Counted from the stretch's first letter, positions 1 to 7,027 are shown. The stretch is DNA of 12,657 bases from JAQGMO01 sp050954505 (GCA_050954505.1 JBPBPY010000277.1:1-12657); one strand, 5' to 3'. The notes: generated from the sequence alone by a model not told the origin. Made by a program: numbers and translations.

Positions 1-19
1 CCAGTCATGAACCAAACTT

Positions 20-323
20 CTATGGAAGCAAATCCCATTGGACCTGAGATATTAATTTAAACCAGTGCTTAGCTTCTTCATCGGACAAGTTAAGCAAGCG
101 ATGCGTTGGCCAGCGCGGCTGAGGACTACACCATTCATCATCAAATGGCCGCGAGCCTCGACTACCTTTGACAATCGCCGATATGCTTCACAGTTTCTGG
201 TTCGGAAATCGCCCAAATCCAAATCCAAATCCATTTCACAAAGGATCCTGGCATTGTCATCAATTTATGATGTACCCACAGACGGTCAGTTCCAGTACTA
301 CGGTCGATGCTCTGCTCTTCCAT
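20..323 (-). pseudogene. Possible frameshifted small ORF (unknown product)
   Basis: Read on the minus strand, an ATG at 323-321 opens a 53-codon frame (begins MEEQSIDRS, contains WIWIWIW and ISEPETVKHIGD) ending at a TAG at 164-162. A second minus-strand frame, open from 187 to a TAG at 22-20, reads as ordinary protein (for example FDDEWCSPQPRWPTHR, then LSDEEAKHWFKLISQVQWDL). Joining the two would need one extra base removed, or two added, near 165-187, giving a protein of about 100 residues. The WI repeat comes from the hexamer repeat at 213-233. I do not recognise the family. The frames look like coding sequence by composition, but that is a judgement by eye. It could also be chance, or a sequencing error in a real gene. 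Confidence 0.25.
213..233. repeat. Hexamer tandem repeat (CCAAAT)3.5
   Basis: Three perfect copies of CCAAAT run from 213 to 230, followed by a partial CCA. On the minus strand this is ATTTGG repeated. In the minus-strand frame that starts at 323 it encodes alternating Trp and Ile; in the frame that starts at 234 it encodes alternating Asp and Leu. Because the unit is six bases, gain or loss of a copy would not change frame. Confidence 0.8.
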
Positions 324-481
324 GAGCTACTGATTAAAAGAAAATTCTTAAAATAATTTCGAAATTTATGTTCATCAGGATCGCGATCGAAACTTCAAGT
401 TCAATACCGGGTATAGCGCTGACAACTTCCCGCCCGCATTTTGTTGAAACGATATCAGCGGAGTGATCAAAAATGGAATCT

Positions 482-925
482 CTAGGGCTTGGTGGACTCA
501 GATAATGATCCTAGCAAGCATCGCAATTTGGGATTCATGGCACCTACCCCAAGGAAATAATACGATGCAAAACATACGCTCTTCGGGTACTGAGCGCGAT
601 GCTTCTCCAGAAGGCGGGTGAAAATTCCAGCTCCCAGTTTATGTGCAAAAACTTTGTTGATCATTACCTTCAGTGAGTTTGTGTGCCCAGCTTTGAGCAG
701 AAATTCCAATAATGAAACTTGCTGTGCGACAGAAATTCCTCCCCTTGCTGCGATAGCCGCAGCCGCACGGACATTGCTTTTCAAAAGGATATGAATCATT
801 TCCAATTGCTGATCCTCAGGTAACTCTCTAAACACTTTCGACAGCGCATTTTCCACGTTTGAAGTGCGATGCTCGCCCAGCTTCGCAGCAAGCGCTCTGG
901 CAATCAAAATAAGCTCATTGTGCAT
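482..925 (-). CDS. Hypothetical protein, 147 aa, orphan downstream of the flg operon
   Basis: I do not recognise this family. The predicted protein is 147 residues, probably mostly alpha-helical, with amphipathic stretches (EDQQLEMIHILLKSN around 37-51, SLLEFLLKAGHTNSLKVMI around 71-89) that faintly resemble helical-repeat proteins. There is no signal peptide or clear membrane segment; Cys lies near 118 and 135. The start is the only ATG at the open end of the frame, but no Shine-Dalgarno sequence precedes it. Codon use differs from the flagellar genes: AGA, AGG, GGA, TTA and TCA occur often, whereas the flg genes prefer CTG, GGC and GCC. It lies 325 nt beyond the flg terminator, so it should be transcribed separately. 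Transfer from another genome is a reasonable inference. No flagellar role can be claimed. Confidence 0.6.
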   Translation of the reverse strand: MHNELILIARALAAKLGEHRTSNVENALSKVFRELPEDQQLEMIHILLKSNVRAAAAIAARGGISVAQQVSLLEFLLKAGHTNSLKVMINKVFAHKLGAGIFTRLLEKHRAQYPKSVCFASYYFLGVGAMNPKLRCLLGSLSESTKP

Positions 926-1250
926 CGCACGCCCAAGTTTAAAACGATTTCAACAACGTTGAATTCACCGACTGCACGCGTTGAAACAAAAAAGGGGGAT
1001 TGGTGAAGCAGATGGTAAACACGAACGCCGCAATCCAGGCGACCGTTTCGTGGATGTTAGTTACTTGTTAGCGGGTTGTTACGATTGGACGACAGCGGTT
1101 GGCACCAGCGTGTGCAGCAGGCTCAATGGCCAGTCAATCCAGCCGACGGCGATACCGGCGCAGAAGACAAGATAATCACACCACATCACACCACACCACG
1201 GCACACCACAGCGCAACGGCAACCCTGGAAGCAGGAAATGCGTTGGCGAT
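926..1250. other. Gene-free stretch between the orphan gene and the flg terminator
   Basis: No intact gene is supported here. An inverted repeat TTCAAC-aac-GTTGAA lies at 949-963, just upstream of the orphan gene, and could be an operator or chance. Two short minus-strand frames have hydrophobic, membrane-like composition: about 1174-1079 (contains LVFCAGIAVGWIDWPLSLL, stop TAA) and, in another frame, about 1064-940 (contains HETVAWIAAFVFTICF). Neither has a credible start. They could be remnants of a decayed membrane protein, but the evidence is weak. An ACACC-rich repeat is at 1175-1209. Confidence 0.4.
1175..1209. repeat. ACACC-rich short tandem repeat
   Basis: Two perfect adjacent copies of ATCACACCAC (1175-1184 and 1185-1194) are followed by degenerate ACCACGGCACACCAC. 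The stretch is strongly biased, with C and A on the plus strand. It lies in non-coding sequence beyond the flg operon terminator. No function is evident. Confidence 0.7.
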
Positions 1251-1285
1251 AAAAAAATGGCGTGGCCCGTTTCCGGGACACGCCA
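1251..1285 (-). terminator. Rho-independent terminator of the flg operon
   Basis: On the minus strand a long hairpin (1285-1258) is followed directly by seven T residues (1257-1251). The outer stem is TGGCGTG paired with CACGCCA (7 bp), followed by one mismatch and then a 4-bp GC stem CCCG/CGGG closed by a 4-base loop. It begins 65 nt after the flgL stop codon, so it should end transcripts running through flgKL. The reverse direction lacks a comparable T-run, so it looks one-directional. Confidence 0.9.
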
Positions 1286-1350
1286 AACAATTTCAACCAC
1301 TCAGGAAAACCCCTTCCTACTACAACCACTTACCCATTACCTCAAACTTT

Positions 1351-2556
1351 TTACAGATAATTCATCAGCGACAGCTTGGAGACAATCACATATGACTGCT
1401 GCGCAGCCTCCAGGGTCTGTTTCTGCAATGCCAGCAAACTCGCTGCTGCAACGGTGTCAACGCCCGTCAGATCCTGCAGCTGCGATGAGTACTGCAGTGC
1501 ACGGTTCGAACCGATGTCGTCGAGCGTATCAAGTTCGTTCAAGCGCGCACCAATCGAGGAGCGCACTGAAAGGACATTGGTTTGCATGCTGTCGAGCTGC
1601 GCACCAGCCTGGATCAAACTGGCTGACAACTTTGCCTGCGACACCGGATCCGAATTGCCGCTGCCCAGGCCGGTGATCAAATTCTGGATGGTGGTAAACA
1701 AGCTGACCTTGGTCGACGGTGCAACCGAAAAAGTGTCGCCATCGGCTGGCGCACCCTTGATATCGAACTGCACGCCTGCAAATGCAATCGTGTCGCCATC
1801 CTTGAATGCGGTGCCGGTCGACACCGCTGCACCGGACGTCGCATCGACGACATCGTAAGTGGTGACATCACCGGTCTTGTGGAAATTGATCGAATAGGTA
1901 TCCTTGGTCACCTGGGTCGAATCGGTGACCGAACCCAGTTGTGCCACGCCGCTGCCGGTGTTGGCCGCGCCTGCCGCTGTGGTGAAGGTGCCGTTGCCGG
2001 TGTCGGCATTCTCGAACACGGCGCTACCTGAATCGTTGAGTGCCATGAAGCGGCTCTCGCCCACCTGCACCATGCGCTGGCCCTGGTCGCCGCTGTAGCT
2101 GGCGCCGGTATCGGTCTGGGTGAACGGCTGGGTGCCAACGCTGTAGCCGGCAAACATGTAGCCGCCTGTGCCATCCTGGGTATTGGCAATCCCCACCAGG
2201 GTGCTGTAGAGGCCTTTCAACTCGGTGGCGTACGATGCCCGCTGTGTATTGTCGAGCGCCGCGCTGTTGGCCGATACCGTGATCGACTGCACGCGCTGCA
2301 GTACGTCCACAACGCTGCCCAGGGTGCTGTCCTCGATGCTCAGCGAGGTCTTTGCGGTGCTGCGATTGGTCGTCAGTTGTTCGTTGGCAGCCTGCGCCTG
2401 CGTCACCTGCAAGGCTTTTGCCGACGCAATGGGATCGTCCGACGGCGTCAATACGCGGGTGCCGGAAGCGATCTGCTGCTGGGTCTTGGCAGCGGCGGCC
2501 TGCATTTCCGTGATCCGGGCGGCGCCTTCATAAATGGTGTTGGTACTGATACGCAT
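1351..2556 (-). CDS. flgL: Flagellar hook-filament junction protein FlgL (HAP3)
   Basis: FlgL (401 aa) is the second junction protein, sitting between FlgK and the flagellin filament; it is exported through the flagellar type III apparatus. The N-terminus (MRISTNTIYEGAARITEMQ, then ASGTRVLTPSDDPIASAKAL at about 30-49) is the flagellin-like D0/D1 helix, and the C-terminus (SSIGARLNELDTLDD, ending SKLSLMNYL) is its partner helix. A flagellin-IN-like motif (GAPADGDTFSVAP, 268-280) lies in the variable middle. The start at 2556 is chosen because GGAG lies six bases upstream and the protein then begins with the family MRIS; an in-frame ATG ten codons earlier would overlap the end of flgK. It lies 19 nt after flgK, so the two are co-transcribed. 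It is longer than the enterobacterial protein because of the central region. Confidence 0.96.
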   Translation of the reverse strand: MRISTNTIYEGAARITEMQAAAAKTQQQIASGTRVLTPSDDPIASAKALQVTQAQAANEQLTTNRSTAKTSLSIEDSTLGSVVDVLQRVQSITVSANSAALDNTQRASYATELKGLYSTLVGIANTQDGTGGYMFAGYSVGTQPFTQTDTGASYSGDQGQRMVQVGESRFMALNDSGSAVFENADTGNGTFTTAAGAANTGSGVAQLGSVTDSTQVTKDTYSINFHKTGDVTTYDVVDATSGAAVSTGTAFKDGDTIAFAGVQFDIKGAPADGDTFSVAPSTKVSLFTTIQNLITGLGSGNSDPVSQAKLSASLIQAGAQLDSMQTNVLSVRSSIGARLNELDTLDDIGSNRALQYSSQLQDLTGVDTVAAASLLALQKQTLEAAQQSYVIVSKLSLMNYL

Positions 2557-2575
2557 GATGTTCTCCGGATTTGAC

Positions 2576-4507
2576 TTAAGCGCCAATCGACAACAACGTG
2601 TCGAACAAGGTGCTGGCAGTCTTGATGACTTGGGCCGCAGCTTGATAAGCCTGCTGGAAGCGGATCAGGTTGGCGGTTTCTTCATCGAGGTTGACACCCG
2701 ACTCCGACTGCTGCGCCGTGACTGCCGCCTTGTAGACCACATCGGCTGCCGCACTGGTGGTTTCCAGTTCGCGGGTCTTGTTGCCGATCGAGCTGACCAA
2801 TGCGGCATACGAGCTGGAAAAACTGTTGGTGCCGCTGTCCATGGTCTTTGCAGTCTGCAGGCCGGCCAGGATCAGTGCATTGCGGCCGTCTCCGCTGTTG
2901 GCGGTGTTGGAGGCAATCTTGAAGGTGTCGCCGTTGGCAGGCGTACCGGTAAGCGTAATGCTGATATTCGAAAACGAGATCGTTGCGCCGGATTGATACG
3001 TCACTGCCGCACCGGCCGCGAACGGGGTGCTCACGCCATTCTTGGTCACTGTCACGGCGGCGGTTGCCGGAAAGCCGGAAAGCGTATTGGTGGTCGAGTT
3101 GTAAGCCAGGGTAACCGCCGGCGTTACGCTGGTCAGGGCGAATCCGGTGCTTACCGTGCCGGCGCTGATGGTCGCCGAGCCGGCATTGGTGGTCGGCGCC
3201 GTTGTAATGATCGGCGCGGCAGCAGCAATATCGCTCTTGTTGGTGACCAGTACCTTGAAGGAATCTGCGCCGGTATAGGTCGGCTTGATCAGGAAGGTAT
3301 CGCTGGTTGCCGGCGTGCCGGTGAGATCGATGGTCAGACCATCGACAACCTGGGGGAAGGTCGTGATCGGCGTGACCTTGCCATCTTCGACGCGGGTGAG
3401 GTTGTAGGCGCTGCCGTCATACTGCAGGCGGTAGTCGCTTCCGGTCAACTGGGTTGCGTCGGTGATGGTGGTGGTTACCGCGCCTGTGCCGGTATTGTTC
3501 GAATTCGGCGTTGACAATGGTGAACCGACTTCGAACAGCGCGGTGCCCATGGCGCCGGTCTCGGTCATGCCCAGCGCATTTTGCGCATTGAACTGCGTGC
3601 CGATTGCGGTGGCCAATTGGCCAAGCTTGTTTTGTGCAACGTCGAGCGTGCTGGTGCGAAACTCCAGCAAGCCGCCCAGGGTGCCACCGACCACGGATGA
3701 ATCGGGAATCGAACTGACGACGCCGTTGTAGTTGTAACCGACGCCAATGCGCGTGCCATCGGCTGGATCGGGCACCGGAACCAGGTCGTAGGTCTTGGCG
3801 CCTACCACCAGCGGCTGGCCATTGCCGGCGAAGACATTGTAGCTGTTGCCCTGTTTGACCACACTGACCTTGACCTGCTCGCTGATCTTGGTGACCAGCA
3901 GATCGCGCTGGTCGAGCAAATCGTTGGGGGTATTGCCCAGCGAAGTCTGCTTTTCGATCGCGTCGTTGATAGTGGCAATCTGTTTTGAATAAGCGTTGAT
4001 GGCCTGGATGCTGGTGGTGACTTCGTCATTGACCCCTTGGCGCAGATCGGAGAGCTGGTCATTGGTGGTCTGGAAGCTGGCAGCCAGTGCATTGGCCGAC
4101 GACAGCAAGGACTGGCGTGTCGCCGCAGCGGTAGGATCGGCACTGAGGTTTTGCACGGTGCTGAAAAAACTTGTCAGCGCACTCGAGACACCGGTGGTCG
4201 AATCGCCCAGCAAGGAGTCGATCGTCTTGATCTGATTGTAGTAGCTGTCGAGCTGGCTTTTGTCGGTCAGCGAGGTTGTCACCTGGGTGCCGAGGAATTC
4301 ACTGTAGACGCGGGTTACCGAAGTCACTTGTGTACCCTTTCCAACAAAACCGTAACCCATGTCCTGCCCCGCCACCGCGCTTTGCGTGGCGATCTGCCTG
4401 GTATATCCCTCGGTGCTGAGGTTGGCGATGTTGTGGCTGGTTGTAGCAATCTGGACCTGCGCTGCAGTCAGTGCGCTTTGACCAATATTCAAGATGCTCG
4501 ATGCCAT
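2576..4507 (-). CDS. flgK: Flagellar hook-associated protein FlgK (HAP1)
   Basis: FlgK (643 aa) forms the first ring of the hook-filament junction, on top of the FlgE hook. The N-terminal domain carries the rod/hook family motif (LNIGQSALTAAQVQIATTSH, then NIANLSTEGYTRQ at 26-38), and the C-terminus has the matching helix (LDEETANLIRFQQAYQAAAQ at 607-626). It is about 100 residues longer than the enterobacterial protein. The extra length lies in the middle (about 345-535), where two related motifs occur: LTGTPATSDTFLIKP (395-409) and LTGTPANGDTFKIAS (519-533). The start has GAGG eight bases upstream. A sigma-28 promoter match lies just upstream of the gene, so late expression with flgL is likely, as known for enteric flgKL. 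Confidence 0.97.
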   Translation of the reverse strand: MASSILNIGQSALTAAQVQIATTSHNIANLSTEGYTRQIATQSAVAGQDMGYGFVGKGTQVTSVTRVYSEFLGTQVTTSLTDKSQLDSYYNQIKTIDSLLGDSTTGVSSALTSFFSTVQNLSADPTAAATRQSLLSSANALAASFQTTNDQLSDLRQGVNDEVTTSIQAINAYSKQIATINDAIEKQTSLGNTPNDLLDQRDLLVTKISEQVKVSVVKQGNSYNVFAGNGQPLVVGAKTYDLVPVPDPADGTRIGVGYNYNGVVSSIPDSSVVGGTLGGLLEFRTSTLDVAQNKLGQLATAIGTQFNAQNALGMTETGAMGTALFEVGSPLSTPNSNNTGTGAVTTTITDATQLTGSDYRLQYDGSAYNLTRVEDGKVTPITTFPQVVDGLTIDLTGTPATSDTFLIKPTYTGADSFKVLVTNKSDIAAAAPIITTAPTTNAGSATISAGTVSTGFALTSVTPAVTLAYNSTTNTLSGFPATAAVTVTKNGVSTPFAAGAAVTYQSGATISFSNISITLTGTPANGDTFKIASNTANSGDGRNALILAGLQTAKTMDSGTNSFSSSYAALVSSIGNKTRELETTSAAADVVYKAAVTAQQSESGVNLDEETANLIRFQQAYQAAAQVIKTASTLFDTLLSIGA

Positions 4508-4533
4508 GGTTTTTTCCTCGTTTCGATGTACTT

Positions 4534-4560
4534 GTAACGGCAGGCCGGGTGATTACTTTA
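4534..4560 (-). promoter_or_regulatory. Candidate sigma-28 (FliA) promoter for flgKL
   Basis: On the minus strand TAAAGTAA (4560-4553) and GCCGTTAC (4541-4534) are separated by exactly 11 bases. The enteric FliA consensus is TAAAGTTT-N11-GCCGATAA; each half matches 6 of 8 bases, including the key TAAAG and GCCG. The -10 element ends 27 bases before the flgK ATG, leaving a leader of roughly 20 nt with its own ribosome binding site. This fits the known late-class (class 3) expression of flgKL. Confidence 0.75.
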
Positions 4561-4562
4561 GC

Positions 4563-4576
4563 CTTTATCGATAAAG
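4563..4576. repeat. Perfect 14-bp palindrome beside the flgK promoter
   Basis: CTTTATCGATAAAG is a perfect palindrome two bases upstream of the -35 element of the candidate sigma-28 promoter. Its position suits an activator or repressor site, but I cannot assign a regulator. It could also be chance in a short A/T-rich stretch. Confidence 0.5.
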
Positions 4577-4580
4577 CTTT

Positions 4581-4619
4581 GCGCTGGCCGGACAGTCCGT
4601 TCCAGGATCTGGCCGGCGC
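4581..4619. repeat. Imperfect inverted repeat after flgJ
   Basis: GCGCTGGCC at 4581-4589 pairs with GGCCGGCGC at 4611-4619 (8 of 9 bases complementary, the remaining pair being of wobble type on one strand). Inside the loop lies a smaller inverted repeat CGGAC-a-GTCCG (4589-4599). It starts 15 nt past the flgJ stop. No T-tract follows on the minus strand, so it is not a classic terminator; it could slow transcription or protect the flgJ mRNA end. Confidence 0.45.
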
Positions 4620-4634
4620 GCCACAGCAATGGCG

Positions 4635-5762
4635 TCAGACCGTGGTCTGCTTGATGATGCGTGCCAGTTTGGCAGCGTAATTCGGGTCGGTGGCATAGCC
4701 TGCGCGCTGCAGGCCCTGGGCAAAACTGTTGGCGTCGCGGGCGTTGGCAATCACGTTTTCATAGCGTGGATTGTTCGACAGCATGCGCGCATAGTCGCGG
4801 AAGGCGTCGGCGTAGGAATCATAGGCGCGGAAACGCTCGATGCGTTTTTGCGGCACGCCATCGACATATTCTGTGGTGGCGGTTTCAACAACCTTGCCTT
4901 TCCAGCCACTGCCGGCCTTGATGCCAAAGACATTGTGGCTGTTGCTGCCATCGCGGGCCATGATTTCGCGTTTGCCCCAGCCGCTCTCCAGCGCCGCCTG
5001 GCCGAGCATGAAACGTGCTGGAATGCCGGTGGTGCGGCTGGCTTCTTCGGCATGGGCGCCCAGGCGGGCCTGGAATGCCTGTACATGCGCAGGACTGTTC
5101 GGATTGGTGTTGCCCAGTGAGTCGGCGGCCAGCGCTGCGTTGCCGGCGACTGCGCTGCTGGCGTCGGCGCTGCTGGCGCCAGTGCTGCCCGCGCTTGCGG
5201 CCGCACCTACCGTGCCAGGCAAGGCCGTCAAGCCTGCGGCGGCAGCAGCGGCGTCGAGGTTGAAATCGGCCACCACCGGCTTGCGTGCCAGGCGCAACTG
5301 GCGCTTGATTTCATCTTCCTTCAACATGCCGGACTGCTGCAGGCTTTGCAGCAGCTGGTCTTCGCCATCGACCGACGCCTGCGGCATCTTCAAGCCCGGC
5401 AGCGGCTGGCGCTCGGTACCCTGTACGCCCTTTTCCGGCGCCATGCCGCGGTTGTTGGACAACTGCCGCACCAGTACGTCGGCCAGGCCAACGCCGCGCT
5501 TGGACATGTTCTGCGCCATTTGCTGGTCCAGCATCGAGGTAAACATCTTGCTCTGTTCACTGTCGAACACCCCGTCCTGCGGCGAAGCCTGGCGCATGGC
5601 CTTCATGACCATGTTCAGGAACAGCCCTTCAAATTGCTGCGCTGCGGCCTTGATGGCCGCCGGGCTGTTCTGGCGCGCTGCACGTGCCAGCTCGGCATTG
5701 CCGCTCACATCCAGGCCGAAGGTACTAGTACCGGTGACTGTTGAATTCGGGGAGTTGACCAT
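4635..5762 (-). CDS. flgJ: Rod-cap protein and peptidoglycan hydrolase FlgJ
   Basis: FlgJ (375 aa) caps the growing rod and cuts peptidoglycan so the rod can cross the periplasm. The N-terminal rod-cap domain covers about 1-105 (AAQQFEGLFLNMVMKAMR at 40-57). A long Ala/Ser-rich linker follows (about 170-215). The C-terminal glucosaminidase (Mannosyl-glycoprotein endo-beta-N-acetylglucosaminidase family) domain covers about 220-375: GQAALESGWGKRE at 254-266 carries the conserved catalytic Glu (E259), followed by NVFGIKAGSGWKG, TTEYVDG, FRAYDSYADAFRDYA and AGYATDPNYA. This two-domain form is known from beta- and gammaproteobacteria. At 375 aa it is longer than the enteric protein (about 316), mainly through the linker. 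AGAGGA precedes the ATG. It follows flgI by 12 nt. Confidence 0.96.
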   Translation of the reverse strand: MVNSPNSTVTGTSTFGLDVSGNAELARAARQNSPAAIKAAAQQFEGLFLNMVMKAMRQASPQDGVFDSEQSKMFTSMLDQQMAQNMSKRGVGLADVLVRQLSNNRGMAPEKGVQGTERQPLPGLKMPQASVDGEDQLLQSLQQSGMLKEDEIKRQLRLARKPVVADFNLDAAAAAAGLTALPGTVGAAASAGSTGASSADASSAVAGNAALAADSLGNTNPNSPAHVQAFQARLGAHAEEASRTTGIPARFMLGQAALESGWGKREIMARDGSNSHNVFGIKAGSGWKGKVVETATTEYVDGVPQKRIERFRAYDSYADAFRDYARMLSNNPRYENVIANARDANSFAQGLQRAGYATDPNYAAKLARIIKQTTV

Positions 5763-5774
5763 GGAGCGTTCCTC

Positions 5775-6962
5775 TTAAATGATTTCGAGCTCGGCGCGCA
5801 GCGACCCGGCAGCCTTCATCGCCTGCAGAATCGAGAGCAGATCCTGCGGCGTGGCGCCGATGGCATTGAGTGCCTTGACCACATCGGCAAGCGAAGTGCC
5901 GGCCTTGAGCAGGTTGACCTTGCCCGGCTCGGCCTTCACATCGATGGTGGCGTTTTGAGTCACCACCGTCTGGCCTTGCGATAGCGGCGCCGGCTGGCTC
6001 ACGGCATTGTCGGTACTGACCACCACCGACAGATTGCCATGGGAAACCGCGCAGGCTTCCAGCGTGACCTGCTGGTTCATCACCACCGAACCGGTGCGTG
6101 CATTCATGATCACTTTGGCCGCCGTATTGGCAGGCGTCATGCTGATGCTTTCCAGCTGGCCCAGGAAGCTGACCCGTTCATCGATGCCGGTCGGCGCGCG
6201 CACGCGCACCACGCGGGCATCCTGCGCCGAGGCGGTACCAGGACCGAATTTCTTGTTGATGGCATCGACCATGCGGCTGGCGGTGGAAAAGTCGGTGTCG
6301 TTGAGTTCCAGCGCAATCGACTCATTCTGGTTCAGTGTCGACGCCACCGCCCGCTCGACCGTGGCGCCACCGGAAATGCGCCCGGCGCTCAAATGATTGA
6401 TCACCTTGCTGCTGCCACCCGATGATGCGCCGGCGCCGCCAACCAGCACATTGCCTTGCGACATGGCGTAGATCTGGCCGTCGGCACCTTTCAGAGGCGT
6501 CATCAGCAGTGTGCCGCCGCGAATGCTCTTGGCGTTACCGATCGAAGAGACGGTGACGTCCAGCAGCTGGCCGGGCTGGGCAAAGGCCGGCAAGGAAGTC
6601 GTCACCATGACGGCGGCGACATTCTTCAGCTGCAGGCTGATACCCTGTGGCAGATTGACGCCAAGCTGCTGCAGCATGCTGACGATGCTTTGCACGGTAA
6701 ATGGGGTCTGCGTGGTTTGATCGCCGCTGCCGTCCAGGCCCACGACCAGGCCATAACCAATCAATTGATTCTGGCGCACGCCCTGCACACTGGCCAATTC
6801 CTTGATGCGCTCGGCATGGGCCGACGGCAGCACCATCAGGCTGGCGGCCACGAAAGATGCCGCGATGGCGCGCATCGAACGGGCACTGCCGGAGGAACGC
6901 GAGAAATTCGGTGACTGCGGCGACTGCAGGGAACGCGAGTGCGGGAACGGGCGGAATGTCAT
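5775..6962 (-). CDS. flgI: Flagellar P-ring protein FlgI
   Basis: FlgI forms the periplasmic P-ring around the rod. The mature protein should begin ERIKELASVQGVRQNQLIGY after a signal peptide ending in PSAHA (cleavage after residue 50), giving about 345 mature residues, as usual for the family. Conserved stretches include GLVVGLDGSGDQT and TPFTVQSIVSMLQQLGV early, and VVKALNAIGATPQDLLSILQ near the C-terminus. The start is uncertain. The ATG at 6962 has AAGG seven bases upstream but adds 29 Ser/Pro/Arg-rich residues before a normal signal peptide; the ATG at 6875 gives a standard signal peptide but has no clear ribosome binding site. A 296-nt gap with a possible promoter separates it from flgH. 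Confidence 0.95.
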   Translation of the reverse strand: MTFRPFPHSRSLQSPQSPNFSRSSGSARSMRAIAASFVAASLMVLPSAHAERIKELASVQGVRQNQLIGYGLVVGLDGSGDQTTQTPFTVQSIVSMLQQLGVNLPQGISLQLKNVAAVMVTTSLPAFAQPGQLLDVTVSSIGNAKSIRGGTLLMTPLKGADGQIYAMSQGNVLVGGAGASSGGSSKVINHLSAGRISGGATVERAVASTLNQNESIALELNDTDFSTASRMVDAINKKFGPGTASAQDARVVRVRAPTGIDERVSFLGQLESISMTPANTAAKVIMNARTGSVVMNQQVTLEACAVSHGNLSVVVSTDNAVSQPAPLSQGQTVVTQNATIDVKAEPGKVNLLKAGTSLADVVKALNAIGATPQDLLSILQAMKAAGSLRAELEII

Positions 6963-7027
6963 GGGAATGCCTTGTCGATGATGCGCAGCATGGGGCTGAA
7001 TCAGGTTCAGTCCGGGATTGAATTCAA

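Larger units (their letters stand above)
1..481. other. A/T-rich region left of the flagellar cluster, no intact gene
   Basis: This stretch is visibly richer in A and T than the flagellar genes. It holds no intact gene that I can defend. On the minus strand two adjacent reading frames (about 323-162 and 187-20) could together be one frameshifted small protein, described separately. A hexamer repeat lies at 213-233. Two perfect palindromes are present: AATTTCGAAATT at 355-366 and GATCGCGATC at 379-388. I see no terminator with a clear T-tract after the gene ending at 482. Plus-strand open frames here have no recognisable domain and no convincing ribosome binding site. Confidence 0.5.

Noticed and set aside
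65..325. 86-codon plus-strand frame
   Set aside because: No ribosome binding site, no recognised domain, and the opposite strand looks more protein-like over the same span.
1079..1300. 73-codon minus-strand frame with a hydrophobic C-terminal part
   Set aside because: It starts upstream of the strong flg terminator hairpin and reads through it and through the ACACC-rich repeat, so it cannot be a normal gene; only the hydrophobic end is mentioned as a possible remnant.
2556..2586. Upstream ATG for flgL overlapping the end of flgK
   Set aside because: The downstream ATG has a good ribosome binding site and gives the family N-terminus; the extra ten residues do not belong to the family.
2534..3514. 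Open frame of 326 codons on the plus strand
   Set aside because: Antisense to flgK; Gly/Arg-rich low-information translation without a ribosome binding site or known motif.
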